Part shown: piece after piece, positions 43,448 to 54,890 of the stretch | Layout of the letters: the number at the start of each line of letters is the position of its first letter | Numbering within the stretch: position 1 is the stretch's first letter | Source of the DNA: Tupaia tana | Lineage: Eukaryota > Chordata > Mammalia > Scandentia > Tupaiidae | Direction: 5' to 3' | DNA: 64,000 bases | Assembly (NCBI GenBank): GCA_026018925.1 | Contig: JAKSZU010000018.1 | Coordinates: 32,044,307 to 32,108,306, forward strand | Translations under genes and position numbers: made by a program | The notes under the pieces: generated by a model | What the model saw: the letters and a program-made list of their open reading frames with translations, nothing else | What the model was told of the DNA's origin: nothing | The model's database searches: none

Positions 43448-43615
43448 TGGGGCTGGCAAGTGGTGTGGTGATTAAGGCGCTGGACTTCTACATGGTTGAC
43501 CACAGGTCAAGTCCCAGACCTGGAGGCTTGCTTTCTCACTTTCTCTCTCCCTCCCTCTCCCTCCCCCCTTCAAATGAAAAAAAAAAAAAAAAAGTAATTA
43601 TTTAAAATAAAAGGT
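43448..43615 (+). mobile_element. SINE-As with near-consensus tRNA-like head
   Basis: GGGGCTGGCAAGTGGTGTGG, GATTAAGGCGCTGGAC, GGTCAAGTCCCAGACC, direct CTCACTTTCTCTCTCCC and an A tail. The segment TTAAGGCGCTGGAC resembles the D-arm to anticodon stem of tRNA-Ser/Leu. Confidence 0.9.
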
Positions 43616-43619
43616 TTAT

Positions 43620-43855
43620 TTTTTTTAATATCTTCCATGAGACAGAGAGAGAAAGAGAGAGAGAGGAGGCATCCCCAACAATGTCTTCACGTTGTGCTCC
43701 AGCCCCAACCTCATCCAGCCAGGACCATGGCACACACGCGCCCAGCACGTCCAGAGAGCCCTCAGGCCTCCCACGTGGCCTCAGTATCTTAGAGCACTGT
43801 CTTGCTGTTACACGGCTGTGGCTGACCTCCTAACTTGTTTTTTTACCATCTTCTC
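43620..43855 (-). mobile_element. SINE-B, reverse
   Basis: CTTCCATGAGACAGAGAG, GCCAGGACCATGGCACAC, TCAGGCCTCCCACGTGG and TGTCTTGCTGTTACACGG. Confidence 0.7.
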
Positions 43856-44129
43856 CTTTCCAAGGACAGACTGGCTGAAATCAGTCTAGATATTTGGAAT
43901 CCCATTAGATGAGTACTTATTCATCAGATTTTTTCTCGCTTGCACTTTTAGCTCTTACAGAAGGTTTACATAACAAGTGGCAAAAAAAAAAAAAAAAAAG
44001 AAAGAAAAGCAACTAAAATATAAGCTATATATTTTTTCTCTTTTATAAACTCAAGCAATACTGAAACATAAAAGATACAAAGTAGAAGTTCTCTGAGATC
44101 TGTCTTGCAGGGATAAATATTTTATCATA

Positions 44130-44393
44130 ATTTATTTATTTGTATATTTTTAGGTATTTGCTCTAAGGCACATGCACTCTCCAGAGAGAGACAGAGAGAA
44201 GGAAAGTGAAAAATCACCCCCCCCCAGGGGGGATGACCATGCCACAATCCCTTCTCCTTCATTCTCCTGGGATTTGGGGCACATACACACATATGCCCTA
44301 CATGATTTTCAAGTCTCCAGGTACAGGACTCAGACCAGGTTGGCCATTTGGGAGTCCAGTGCCTTAACCACCATGCCACCTGCTGCCCCCTAC
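44130..44393 (-). mobile_element. SINE-A, reverse
   Basis: GCTCTAAGGCACATGCACTC, ATCCCTTCTCCTTCATTCTC, CAGTGCCTTAACCACC and CACCTGCTGCCCCC. Confidence 0.9.
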
Positions 44394-44419
44394 AATAATT
44401 TTTTCTAAAAAGGAAGTAT

Positions 44420-44635
44420 GGGCCAGCTGGTGGTGCAGTAGTTCAGACAACTGGATCCCACATGACTGACTGTGTGGTTCATGTCCTGGGCTTGGTGACT
44501 TGAAAAACCCTCCAGGCACCTGTTTGTGCCCAAAATACCAGACAGAAGGAGAAGGAGAAGGGATTGTGGCATGACCATCCCTCATGGGGAATGTTTTCTC
44601 CCTCTGGCAAAATTTTTAAAAGAGAGAGAGAGAGA
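44420..44635 (+). mobile_element. SINE-A, diverged, back-to-back with the previous copy
   Basis: GGGCCAGCTGGTGGTGCAG, GGTTCATGTCCTGGGC, AAGGAGAAGGAGAAGGGATTG and CCCTCTGGCAAAAT. It lies head-to-head with the copy at 44.1-44.4 kb. Confidence 0.85.
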
Positions 44636-44799
44636 AAGTATCTGCTCCTTCCTGTGCAGGAATGGCATGGCCCTGAAACTAGTGCAATGAGAGGCCAGGC
44701 TTCTGCAGCTGAGTCTGTCAACCCCACCATCAGCTTACCGTGTCTTCAAAGCATTGACAGAAACTCTGCTCAGCCTTTCAGCTCTTCTCAAAGTCCCAG

Positions 44800-45480
44800 C
44801 TGAGTAAAATGTTATTTAGGGATGTCAATGCATGGTGATTGCCCTTCACTCTACCAGGCGCTTCATGCTTTATCTTTGGATCAAGTTCAACAGCAGAAAC
44901 CTGCTCATTTGCACTGTATTTATTTAGGCCACGGTTGGGAGTTATGCAGCGCACATGTGGTTGGTCATCTGCCCTCTGACCATGGCAAACTACTCTAAGC
45001 TAGGGTAGCCTCTCTTCTGCCTTAACCTAGGGATAGATGTGGCTCTGGGAAACCCACCAGCAGGCAACTATAGTGGGCTCTATACCCGTTTGCCTCTTTA
45101 TTCCAGCTTAGGAAATGTTGCAGCTGTTATTTGCCCTCAATGTTGACGTTGAACTTCTGTTCTCATTGCTCTGAGTGTAAAATTTATTGGAAAATGAAAC
45201 ATCCAGAAAACTGTTCTCCCCACTGAAGTACTGCATCTCAAGTGAAGTGGGGTTTTGTCATTAGTCATCGTCCTCCTTTCACTCTTGCTGCCAGGAGGCT
45301 CTGACTCAAGACTTCAAAGCTCAATGGTAGCAAATAAAATGTGCCTTATGACTGTTTGTACTCTCCTATTTTCTTGTCTAGAATTTTTGTTTCTATCATT
45401 TGTTTGGGGTTGTGACCTGCCTTATATCAAAGAGGTGAAAGTATAAATAAATAAATGAAGAAATTTTAAAAATCATGCAT
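44800..45480. promoter_or_regulatory. Repeat-poor block, candidate conserved element
   Basis: No repeat recognised. CATGCTTTATCTTTGG and CATTTGCACTGTATTTATTTAGG are AT-core motif text. Ends in an AATAAATAAATG stretch. Function inferred only. Confidence 0.25.
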
Positions 45481-45684
45481 CCCATCTGCTGTCTTATCAG
45501 TGCAGACCTCAGTCTGGGAGCTCTTTTTGTTTTCCTTCATGCTTAAAAACATATCCATGACTTTGTACACTCTCTCAGAGGGAAGATAAGCTGCCAGAAC
45601 AATGTAATTGGAGCTGGAGAGGGGAAATTAAACTAGGTTGATGGCCTGGATAGGTGAGGTCTTTATTTTCAGCCCTTGGAGAAT

Positions 45685-45765
45685 GTTGTGGCCCCATTTT
45701 ACAGATAAGCAAGGGCAATCTCCACTTCCTGGGGCCACCAGAGCGTGTCTGAGTGACGCATCATT
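45685..45765 (+). mobile_element. MIR fragment
   Basis: TGGCCCCATTTTACAGATAAGC followed by decayed core. Confidence 0.5.
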
Positions 45766-45894
45766 CCCAGTCCTGCCTCCAGTCCACTTTGGCTTATAAC
45801 CTTATGCAATCTTTTCCATTTGGAAATTCCTTCTGCACTCTCAGGCTGTTTCAAACGTCACTGGTGAGCACACTTCATTTCCACTTTGTTTAGC

Positions 45895-46870
45895 AATCCA
45901 CATGGCTAGGACTTAAGAAAAAAAGAAAAAGAAAAACATGAAATCTCTAAATGAAGCCCCCCCCCACCAAGGTACTTGGCTTCCAACCCCCTCCCCCCAA
46001 TCCGGAGAAACAATCTGAATACACAAAATTAGAAAAACATACACAGAATGGTTGTTTAAAATTCACAGCTGTCAACATCAAGTATTTTGTGTGAGAGAAA
46101 GAATGTAAGAAACAGCGGGTTAACAAAATAGCTGCAGATGGATCGGTTCGCGCGGAGGACTAGGCTGGCATTGTCTGTGCTCCATTTTGCCGAGGCTCAT
46201 TTGCATTCCAGGACAAAGGTTTGCTGTTGGAGACCCTTTCTCTCCATCCTCCTCCTCGGAAAGGCCACTCCCTCCTCCCCTCTGAAACCTACAGGAACGA
46301 ACACAAATCTGTTATTTTAACACAACGTGGGCACAATTCGGTGTTTTCACTCCGAATAAAGCTGGGGGAAGCCGAAGAATAGGGCCTTTTATTTGCAAGA
46401 GATACTCAAAGGAAGCAGGATTGAACCGTAGGCCAGCGTCTATGAATAAAGTTGTTAGAGAATTTGCAGCCTGTGTCCTGGGAGCCCCACTGTAAGTTTC
46501 ACAACTGTCAGCTCGGAGCGCTTCGCATCAGAGTGCGTAATTGCATCTGTTAATTACATTTTTGCCTCATCCTCCGACGTAGGATAAATTTATTCCCCCC
46601 CACACACTTTTCATACTGCCTAGGAGAGAAGACTCCCCCCCCCCCAATTTAATAAACGTGATTGACAACAGAAAATGTAGATTTACTTTCTTTCTATTAT
46701 GACTGTATATTTGAGTCCAGAATGCACACACGTATTTTGCAGACAACTTTGCAGCAGCCCATTAGCAACTGCACGCATTCCATAAATTGTAAGGGCCCTA
46801 TTTCATGACTCTTGTAAGAAGTAGCTTGAAAGTGGCATGAAAAATGTTTAAAAATACACAGAGACTAAGG
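45895..46870. promoter_or_regulatory. Repeat-free block, candidate enhancer
   Basis: Motif-dense unique sequence: octamer ATTTGCAT (46199-46206) followed by a SOX-like ACAAAG about 8 bases on; GCGTAATTGCATCTG and TTAATTACA at 46535-46557 are POU/homeodomain-like; an E-box-like ACAACTGTCAGC lies near 46502. C-runs at 45957-45965, 46596 and 46634-46645 are low complexity. No exon supported. Confidence 0.4.
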
Positions 46871-47974
46871 ACATGTTAAGCAAGGTATCCAAAGTGAAAT
46901 GCCAGGATAGAAAGGGCATTTCAACAGGAAAAGCAGCCTCTGAGACCAATACCCGAACGCTGGGTTTCTAGTCCTTGGGCCACATGAAGAGGTTTGAGCT
47001 GAAAGTGCTTGGCCCTCTTACCAATGTCTTTGAAGTAGGAAACCTATGAGTTTCGAATCTGGAATTGCTCCATGGAGCAGTGGTTTCACTTTTTTGCCCA
47101 AGGTCACCCAGACTTAGTGAGACAACTGGAAGAGCACCCTGTCCGACCTGGAGAGGAAGTGAGGATGATGAGAGGGAACGCTTCCCTTTCACTCTCTTTT
47201 CCTGAGACCCCAGAAAAAGGGCCTTTCTCATATGATAGAGGGCAAAGCACAGGAGAGACAACTTCTAAGGCTGAGCAATCCAGAGGTCTATGTGATTTCT
47301 GAGGCCATGGTTTGAGGCGCCATGAGTCTGGGGGCGGTGACTGTCCACTCACACTCTGGACAGTGGCCCTGTGATGTCACCGAGGGCCTTGACACCAACT
47401 CTTTAAATCAGGAGCTCCCTGCTGCCCTGGTTTCTAATGGCCTAATCCCAGGCCTGAGGGACACGTTAAATACTTTTCTTTTTTAACCACCAAAGAAACC
47501 TTCATGTTTGAGCAGAACCTAGGAGGAAAAAAGCAAATCTTCCAGGGTGTACATAACCCCCTCTTGATCTGGTCTCCCAAGCCTCCAGCTGGTGTCGCTA
47601 AGCCTGCAGGACGGTTTGGAGGAGGTGAGTGTGAGAATCTGCCTCCTTTCGTCTGGGAGAACTTGCTAAGGCGGGGAGTCCCTGTGCATCTTCAGAGGTC
47701 TAAGCCCGCACTCGCTTCTAACAGCTGTTAGAGACACAGACCAGCCTTGATGTCATATGGTCATATATCTTTGTCCACATGAGAGGTCAGATGAGATCAC
47801 TGGGGTGAAAGAGCTTGGTAAACTATAAAGCCCCAGACAAGTGTCTGTTTTCATTATTAACCAGTAGCACAGTCCCTCCCCTGCAAAGGAGCCTATTACA
47901 ACATTTTTGGAGCATCTGAGGTTGTTTTCTTTCTTTTCTTTTTTTTTTTTTAATTGTTTGCACAAATATTTACT
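46871..47974. other. Non-coding sequence, no gene seen
   Basis: A short MIR core (TTTGCCCAAGGTCACCCAG) lies near 47090. GC is higher than average. GGTCTCCCAAGCCTCCAGCTGG and nearby open frames have no domain or splice context that I can support. Confidence 0.4.
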
Positions 47975-48265
47975 GAGTGCCTACCACTAGCCAGGGCATT
48001 TTAAAAACATAAATCAAACCATGTCACTCTCCTGTGTGAACACTCCAGTGCTCCCAAACACACCTAGAATAACATTCAATGTCTTTACTATGGCCTGCAA
48101 GGTTGCGTAGGATGGGTCCCTGTAGCCTCTCCCTTCTCTTTTCCCTCGATGCACCCCCTTTTCCATCTGGGCAGGACATGGCACTGCCCTTACTGCGCCT
48201 CTGGAATGTTCTCCTTCCACACTGGATACTTGTCATCTTCTTTGCCTGTGTAGAAGAGAAAAAGA
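47975..48265 (+). mobile_element. L2 LINE 3' fragment
   Basis: ACTCCAGTGCTCCCAAACAC, TATGGCCTGCAAGGTTGCG, TCTGGGCAGGACATGGC and TCTGGAATGTTCTCC follow L2 order. It sits just after a poly-T run. Confidence 0.7.
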
Positions 48266-48615
48266 AGCATCTTTGTAGCTGAGACACCATAACAAGACGT
48301 AATAAGAGAAAAGCACATGCACGTATTTAATGTAAGTTTTAAATATACAGGAGCCTTCAGAAATAAAGACTCCAAAGAAGCAGGGAAGCCTATGTGTTTT
48401 CTAAGCTAAGTTTGGTGAAGAAGTGGATAGTTGTGGGCAAATACATATAGAGGACAAAGGAATGGAGCCAGTGGGAATAAACTGAGGGGAATTTAGCAAC
48501 ACCCGCTTGTACACACTCTTCTCTGTAGCCCTGGGTCTTCAGATAGAAGGTCATTTATTTTCTCCACTTCCAGGGAGGGTGCCTTCAGAATGACCTACTT
48601 TAGAAAAAGAACAGT

Positions 48616-48834
48616 GGGACCGGCAGGTGGCATGGTGGTTAAGGACGCTGGGCTCCCCCATGGCCAACCATGATTTGAGGCCTGGACCTGGCGACTGGCT
48701 TTCTCACTTTCTCTCTCTCTCTCTCTCGCTCTCGCTCTCACTCTCACTCTTTCTCACTCTGTCCCTCTCCAGTCAAATTAAAAATGAATAAATAAATAAA
48801 TAAAGTTAAATAAAATAATTCTTTTTAAAAAGGA
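48616..48834 (+). mobile_element. SINE-As with target duplication
   Basis: The near-consensus head GGGACCGGCAGGTGGCATGG, then direct (CT)n with CGCTCT interruptions, and an AATAAATAAATAAAG tail. GAACAGT at 48609-48615 and 48835-48841 flanks it. Confidence 0.93.
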
Positions 48835-48989
48835 GAACAGTAAGGCCTGCTTCAGAGGGGAAGGTTAGTGAGAACTTCTGCTTCTGCTGTTTGGTCAAAC
48901 TCCAAGGTGCCATATTTTAAGGTAGCATGTCTTGATTCCCATGGCTTACTTTAAGGTTCTTCATAGCCCCCATCATAATTCGAAATGAT

Positions 48990-49120
48990 TGAAGACATTT
49001 GTGTGTGTGTTTATTGGTATTCCCTCTATTAAAATATACACACCCTATAACACAGACTTTCCCCTCGGCTGTATTCCCAGCTCCTAGAATAGTACAGGGT
49101 GCTTAGTAGGTATTCAGTGA
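48990..49120 (+). mobile_element. L2 LINE 3' end
   Basis: GTATTCCCAGCTCCTAGAATAG and GGTGCTTAGTAGGTATTCAG match the terminal L2 consensus. Confidence 0.7.
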
Positions 49121-50811
49121 ACATGTATAGGGGAAAAGCACCGGGAATGTGAAGATGAGAAAAAGTCAAGGAGCGTACAGTCCTGTTCTTTATCTGATGG
49201 GACTTGGTTCAGAAGGAAAGCGAGAATACCTAGTAACGCAATGTTTACTTTGTGACTTAGTGCGAAAGACTCAAACACCCAGGTTATTTCTTTATTATAA
49301 GGCCTGCCTAAGTGGAGCATCTGGTTTCTAAGGTTCTTGTTTGAGCCAAGAGTCTTGGCATGACACATATGAAGTCCAGGGTCCATAGAACCAGGTCAGA
49401 AACTTCTGGAGATATATACCAGGAGAGCCGCCCAGGTCCCAGTGAATCGCTGCATGGCTAGATTGGCATCACCCAGCCTTTCTTCCACTTCCTTGAATGA
49501 GGATCAAATGAGAGCCCTATGGTTCCTGCTCTCTGCCTCATTGACTGACAGAGAGTGATTGTCACGTCACCCAAGCTGAGCCAATTACACTCTCTAAACC
49601 CTCATCCCTGAGTGGCCAGCAGCCTTCAGCCAGGTCAGTCAGGGTCCTTGGCTGGCTATTTTCCGACTGGAACTAGAGAGAAGAAAGTGTTTTCTTTCCA
49701 GCCCCAAATCTGTGAGGGTGTGAGGTCAGCAAGAGCCAAGAGCAGAGGTTCTAACTTCAGGGCAACAGCCACAGGGGAAGCCATGAAGAGACAATTGTGA
49801 TGGAGCTACAGAGAGAGAGTGTGTGTGTCCAGTTGGTGGTGGAGACAGATAAAGAGAATGTCTAGGCTCTGGTTCTACCTCCATCCCTTCCTTTCCCTAC
49901 TGTCATGAGCTGCTAAATCCCCCCTTTGGCCAGAGCTAGCTCAAGTGGGAGTTTTTTTACATCAACCAAAAGTGACCTGATAAATAAAATTTTTATTTCA
50001 ACTAGTTGATTATTACAAAGTAAATACATAAATTCAGTTTAAAATTTCAAGCACTCCAGGAGATTATAAAATGGAAACTGGTCTTCCTCTTTGCTCCTAG
50101 CTTTCCCCTCCGCCTCACCCCCGCCCCCAGTTTCATTCCCTGGAGGTAACCCGCAACCACTTGTTAAATCTATTATCCTTCTAACTGTCATTTGACCAAC
50201 TTCTGGCAAGCATTTTGAAAAGCAGCAGAAAATCCTTTGTAATTTTGATTTATCTGATTGTAATATATATTACTCTTGTAGATTTTCAAACAATGGGTTA
50301 TTCAGCCATTTATTTCAGTCAGCTTTGTCTGCATTAGTAAATGTTTTGACATAAGCCATTTATTTCAGAGATGAATGATTCATTTGGGTATTTCTCAACA
50401 ACATAAAATAATACTCTGGGTGAGGGCATTGCTGACTTTTTGGCAGGGACTGAGTTATTCATTTTCACATTCTTCATACGGCTCGGCATGCTTTGCTCTG
50501 GGTAGGCACACAGTGCGGATTGGAAGAGATGAAGAATTTGGTGAAAAGAAGCCTGGGACAGAAGGGAAAGAAAGAACCTTTATTGAGCCCTTTCACAAGA
50601 CCGTGGACTTGGCATGCTTTATCTTTGCTGTAGCTCTGAGCGGCTCTAGCTCTTGTCACTTTTCCAGCTGGTTCTTCAACTTTTCATTTCACAGTGTGGC
50701 TACTCCATGTCTCTCCAATGAATTCATTTTGCTTGGGTTAGCCACGTTGATTTCTATTGCTTGCAATGCAAGAACTCTGACTGACAGACAAATAGGCACA
50801 TCAACAGAGGG
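49121..50811. other. Non-coding sequence, no supported gene
   Basis: Old-repeat-like text occurs near 49545-49600 and 50030-50210. The longest open frame (50375-50908, 177 codons) has no domain and ends inside a SINE-B, so it was not called. Confidence 0.4.
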
Positions 50812-51035
50812 TGAGTGGGGGCTGGACTGTGACCCAGCAGTAATGGAACACTCAGTGAGGCTGACCCACCTGGGAAGGTTCTGGGCTTCTGTCTGGAGAC
50901 CTCCCTGAACCCTGGGACTAGCTAAGGCTGGGAGCAGATCATGGCATGGGAATCCTGCTGGGGACAACTGTCTCTATCTCTGTCTCTCTCTCTCTCTCTG
51001 ATGAAAGAATAAAATTAAACTTTCAAAAAGCAGGG
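50812..51035 (+). mobile_element. SINE-B copy
   Basis: GGGGGCTGGACTGTGACCCAG, GACCCACCTGGGAAGG, CTGGAGACCTCCCTGAACC and ATCATGGCATGGGAATCC. Confidence 0.85.
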
Positions 51036-51300
51036 TAAGGGAATAGCAGGTAGCATAGTGATTAAGGTGCTGAATCCCCATGTGGTCAATCACGATTCAA
51101 ATCCTAGACCTGGTGGCTTGCAAATCTCACTATACCTGTGTGTGCAGGCTCCCAAATCTCAGGAGGAGAGTGAAGGAGAAAGGATTGTGGCATGGCCATC
51201 ACCCGTGGGGAGTGATTTCTCACTTCCCCTCTCACTGTCTCTCTCTGTTTCTTTCTGGCAAAACCATGCACCTTATGGCAAAATCCTTTAAAAAAATAAT
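51036..51300 (+). mobile_element. SINE-A copy
   Basis: GGGAATAGCAGGTAGCATAG, GATTCAAATCCTAGACC, GGAGAGTGAAGGAGAAAGG and TGCACCTTATGGCAAAATCC. It lies almost directly after a SINE-B. Confidence 0.88.
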
Positions 51301-51334
51301 AAGGTAAATGGATTAGGCAGGGAAAAAAATAGAT

Positions 51335-51440
51335 ATAACCCCTCTTACAAATAAGGAAAATGAAGGTACAGATCCTTTAAGTACATTGCTTCAGGCCACA
51401 TGGCTAGGGAGTGGCCAAACAGGAATTAACTCAGTTCTAT
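51335..51440 (+). mobile_element. MIR fragment
   Basis: ACAAATAAGGAAAATGAAGG and CAGGCCACATGGCTAGGGAG match the MIR core. Confidence 0.65.
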
Positions 51441-51670
51441 TAAAGTAGAAAAGTTTGGCCCTTTCCACCCCTCTGCAGCCAGGTGCCAAGACTTTGGCAC
51501 AGGAACAAATTATTTCTAGAGGCCAAAGAAAGCATGACTGAACCTGCGTGCTCTTCACCAAGAAACCAGACAACGTGTATTTCATAGAAGATGGCCGCTT
51601 CTGGAAATTTAAAGAGTAGGTCTTACCCCTGGAGAGATTTCTAGATCCTTGCTCATGCAATGGTATGTCT

Positions 51671-51858
51671 TTTTTTTTCCTTTTAATATTTATTTATCTT
51701 TATTATTATTATTATTATTTTAATTTGCTATCGGACACATGCGCTTACCAGAGAGAGACAGAGAAAGTGAGAAAGCAAGCTACCAGGTCCAAGACCTGAA
51801 CTATGATTGACCATGTGGGAATCGAGGGCCTTAACCATCACGCCACCTGCTAGCCCCT
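51671..51858 (-). mobile_element. SINE-As with target duplication, reverse
   Basis: AATTTGCTATCGGACACATGCG, GAAAGCAAGCTACCAGG and CACCTGCTAGCCC. CAATGGTATGTCT (51658-51670) and CAATGGCATGTCT (51859-51871) flank it. Confidence 0.93.
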
Positions 51859-52109
51859 CAATGGCATGTCTAATTCACTTAGAAAAAATATATTTAAGGA
51901 AACAAATCATGAAAGAGAAGCTCAAGCACTATTTTCTTATTTTTTGTCATTATCTCTAAATGATTCATATGTATTTTATTCCTTTTCTATTACTCTCACT
52001 ATATAGGGAAATAAAAGGGGAGAGGGGAGACTGACCATTCATGGTAAATATCAATCATTTGTTTATTTTGGTACAGTTCTTTATTTTATACAATATTATG
52101 TAGTGGTCA

Positions 52110-52615
52110 AAAGCAAGGCCTATAGAGCTAGATTTCCTATTTTTTTTTTTTGTTTGTTTGTTTGTTTTTTAAGATTTTTTTCTATACAGTGTGTGTGCTC
52201 ACCAAAAAGACAGAGAGAGACAGAGAGAATAAAAAATAAGAAGTCACCCCCCAGGGGGGATGGCCTTGCTGCAATCTCTTCTGTTCCATTCTCCTTTCGG
52301 GATCTTGGGCATATACGCACACATGCCCAGTGTGAGTTTTAAGCCTCTGGGTCCAGGACTCAAACCGCAGTCTACTACTTGAGAGTCCAGCGACGTAACC
52401 ATTATGTCATCTGCTGGTCTGATTTCTTAGATTTTGATCCCAGATCTGCTGTGCAATGCTGAATATGGTTTACCATTTCTGTCTTTGCTTTCTCATCTGT
52501 AAAATGAGCCTAATAAAATCTGCTTCCAGAAAGCATTGTAAGGATTAAAAAATTAACATAATTAGACAATTAGAATAGGGCTTATAATATAATAGGTGCT
52601 ATATGTTTTTGCTAT
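52110..52615 (-). mobile_element. MIR, split by a SINE-A
   Basis: The right part has GCTTTCTCATCTGTAAAATGAGCC and TAAGGATTAAAAAATTAAC; the left part is a short AAGGCCTATAGAGCTAG stub before the SINE. Confidence 0.75.
52141..52420 (-). mobile_element. SINE-A inside a MIR, reverse
   Basis: CAGTGTGTGTGCTCACCAAA, TTCTGTTCCATTCTCCTTTC, GTCCAGCGACGTAACC and CATCTGCTGGTC. Confidence 0.9.
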
Positions 52616-52629
52616 TAAAATATTTCTTC

Positions 52630-53127
52630 ATTTATTAATTACTTTGAGTGTTTATTTTCTTTATGATAGAGAGTGCGTGCACACACAGTGAGAGAGAGAA
52701 AGAGAGAAGAGGAAGAGAGAAGACCATTGACAGGGTCTTATCACATAATGACCCCCTTTCCACAACCCTCCATCTTGTCAGGATCCTGGGAACCCACACA
52801 CGTGGATTGCCAGAGAAACAGAGAGTGGGAGAAAGAGAAAGAATCTGTCGATGGGGAGTGATCACATTACAATTTCTTCTACTCCATTTCTCCATCCTGT
52901 GGGGGTTTGGGGCAAACATACATATTCCCCATGTGTTTTTCAAGCTGCAGGAGCCATGCGGTCAGTCATGTGGAATTTGGCTCACTTAACCACTAGGCTA
53001 CAAAGCCTGCCCATCCAGCATATTTTCAAGTCAACCCTGGGAATCAAACATGTGATTAGCCTTATGGCTTCCAGCACTGCATTTTAATTTGCTACCAACT
53101 GCACCACCAGGATGGGCTAATTTTTAT
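52630..53127 (-). mobile_element. SINE-C-like element, reverse, host of a SINE-A
   Basis: The 3' part (52630-52799) carries GATAGAGAGTGCGTGCAC and TCTTGTCAGGATCCTGGG. The head part (53013-53127) carries CCTTATGGCTTCCAGCACTGC and GCTACCAACTGCACCACC. A reverse SINE-A separates the two. Confidence 0.65.
52800..53012 (-). mobile_element. SINE-A nested in SINE-C, reverse
   Basis: TTGCCAGAGAAACAGAGAG, TTCTTCTACTCCATTTCTCC and TTAACCACTAGGCTACAAAGCC give the reversed SINE-A order; it is diverged, so the nest is old. Confidence 0.7.
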
Positions 53128-53148
53128 TTTTTAAGTACTCATTAGAAA

Positions 53149-53399
53149 GGCCATCCAAGATGGCATGGTGGTTGACACAACTCAGTTCCATATGGCTGTC
53201 TCTGTATCTATGTTTTGGACCTGGCAGCTTAAAAAACACTCTGGGTGCATGTATGTGTATCTCCAGAATCCCGAGAGGAGAATGGAAGAGAGAGGATGTG
53301 ATATGGTCATTCCCCTTGGGGGTGATTTCTCACTTTCCCTCTCTCTGTCTCTCTCTCCTATGAATTCATGGATCCTATAGTAAATTAAAAAAAAAAAAA
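53149..53399 (+). mobile_element. SINE-A with target duplication
   Basis: TGGCATGGTGGTTGACAC, GGAGAATGGAAGAGAGAGG, GATCCTATAGTAAATT and (A)13. TACTCATTAGAAA before and TACTCATTGGGAA after flank it. Confidence 0.9.
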
Positions 53400-53411
53400 T
53401 ACTCATTGGGA

Positions 53412-54350
53412 ACCTGAGCCAGTGAAGTGAGTTTTTAATTCTGCAAGTACATATGTGTGAATTTTGCAGTTCAGAACCGAGGCTCAGAGTCTGTGATTAA
53501 GGCAAAGGTCTTGAGGTAACAAATGACTGGTAGTGATAGGAGTATAAATAGAATCCTACTTCATGTATATCCTAATTATTATTCCCTCTTTGACAAGATT
53601 CTGTGTTTAGCTGCATGATATTAAGCAATACTTATGCAGTTTGGGAAAGGGCAATTTGGAAAGATCACACCCAATGATCTTAAAGCCGTGATGTACGGGT
53701 TCCGTGAAAGTATAAGTAGGTCAAATACCTCTAACATTGAATTAGCAGAAATTATGCAAGCTATTATATTGGATATTACTATTTAAACATTCTGTATAAA
53801 CTACAGTAATACACACTCCTCTTTATGGGATGAATCAAGACTTAAAACTAATTCTGGCGAATTAAGAATTGTATTTTCCAGGAATTAACTACCACAATTT
53901 GACTGTGGCTGTAAAAATTTTATTAGGCAATACATCTGACCTCAAATTGGAAATTTGTGTTGGAACCAGTTTAGGAAATAATTATTGCTGTGTTGTTAAT
54001 TTTATATTTGCCTAATAAAACACAGCAGGAACAACAGGATTGGGTGAATGGGACAAAAGAAAGCCCTTGGACATTCTTTAAACTAGTGTTTTCAACCAAG
54101 CCAGAGTACCCACTAGGAATGAATAGCTGGTGAAAACTGTTGCTGTTGTCTTTGTGGAATTAATAGTTCTTAGTTATCAGACGGTGAAAGAGAAATACGT
54201 TGGGGTGGTGGATTGTTCTCACCAGCAAATGAGAAGTGTCACAGTGTGCATATCTTAAACCATTTACTTTGATAACATTTAACTTCCCTACAAAGTTAGA
54301 CCCTCATAGGAACATGTACCTCTGTACACATACATGTCAACGCTGACAGG
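53412..54350. promoter_or_regulatory. Repeat-free AT-rich block, candidate conserved element
   Basis: Close to 940 bases with no recognisable repeat. Includes CAGTTTGGGAAAGGGCAATTTGG, TTGTGTTGGAACCAGTTTAGG and GCCTAATAAAACACAGCAGG. No coding frame. Inferred from contrast with the surroundings. Confidence 0.3.
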
Positions 54351-54519
54351 CTGGGGCCTAGTTGCTCGCTCCTGTTTGTCCAGATTGCATTGGGAAGAGT
54401 ATTAGCAGAGAAAGACCAACTTCTTGAAAGCAACAAGCATGTGTCTTCGTTGTTGTGAGTGGTGGTGCTGTTAAAGGAGGGATCGTTGTTTCCTGCAAGG
54501 ATATGGATAGATAGTGTGG

Positions 54520-54890
54520 TTCTTTTCTTTTTTTTCTTTTTCTATACATTCAATCACTGTATATCACCACAGCATGCAAAATGAATTTTCCCAGCATGAA
54601 TACACTGGATATGAGTCCAGTTTGAAGATATTATCCTACACGTTATCAACAGATAATTTTCCATGTTTGTGTCCCTTCAATGTTCTACTTCCTTCTTTTT
54701 CCCCATGATTCCCTTCCTCTCACCCTCTCCCATTTCCCACCCTCCTCCCACAGTCTCTAGTATCCACCATTGTTTTCCATGCTTTTGTATCTTCCAATCT
54801 ATCCGTTTGTGCCATAGAGTGCAGACATTGTGTTTCTTTGTTCTAGTATTATCTTCTAATCTCTCCTAGCATCATCTGGCATTTTCTAGC
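54520..54890 (-). mobile_element. L1-3'UTR-like module, third copy
   Basis: CACCACAGCATGCAAAATGAATTTTCCC and the CT-rich CCCACCCTCCTCCCACAG follow the layout of the modules at 24.7 and 25.1 kb, with the T-rich end on the left. Single module here. Confidence 0.65.

Noticed and set aside
50375-50908. 177-codon open frame on plus
   Set aside because: No domain, signal or compositional support; its 3' end lies within a SINE-B; no splice context.
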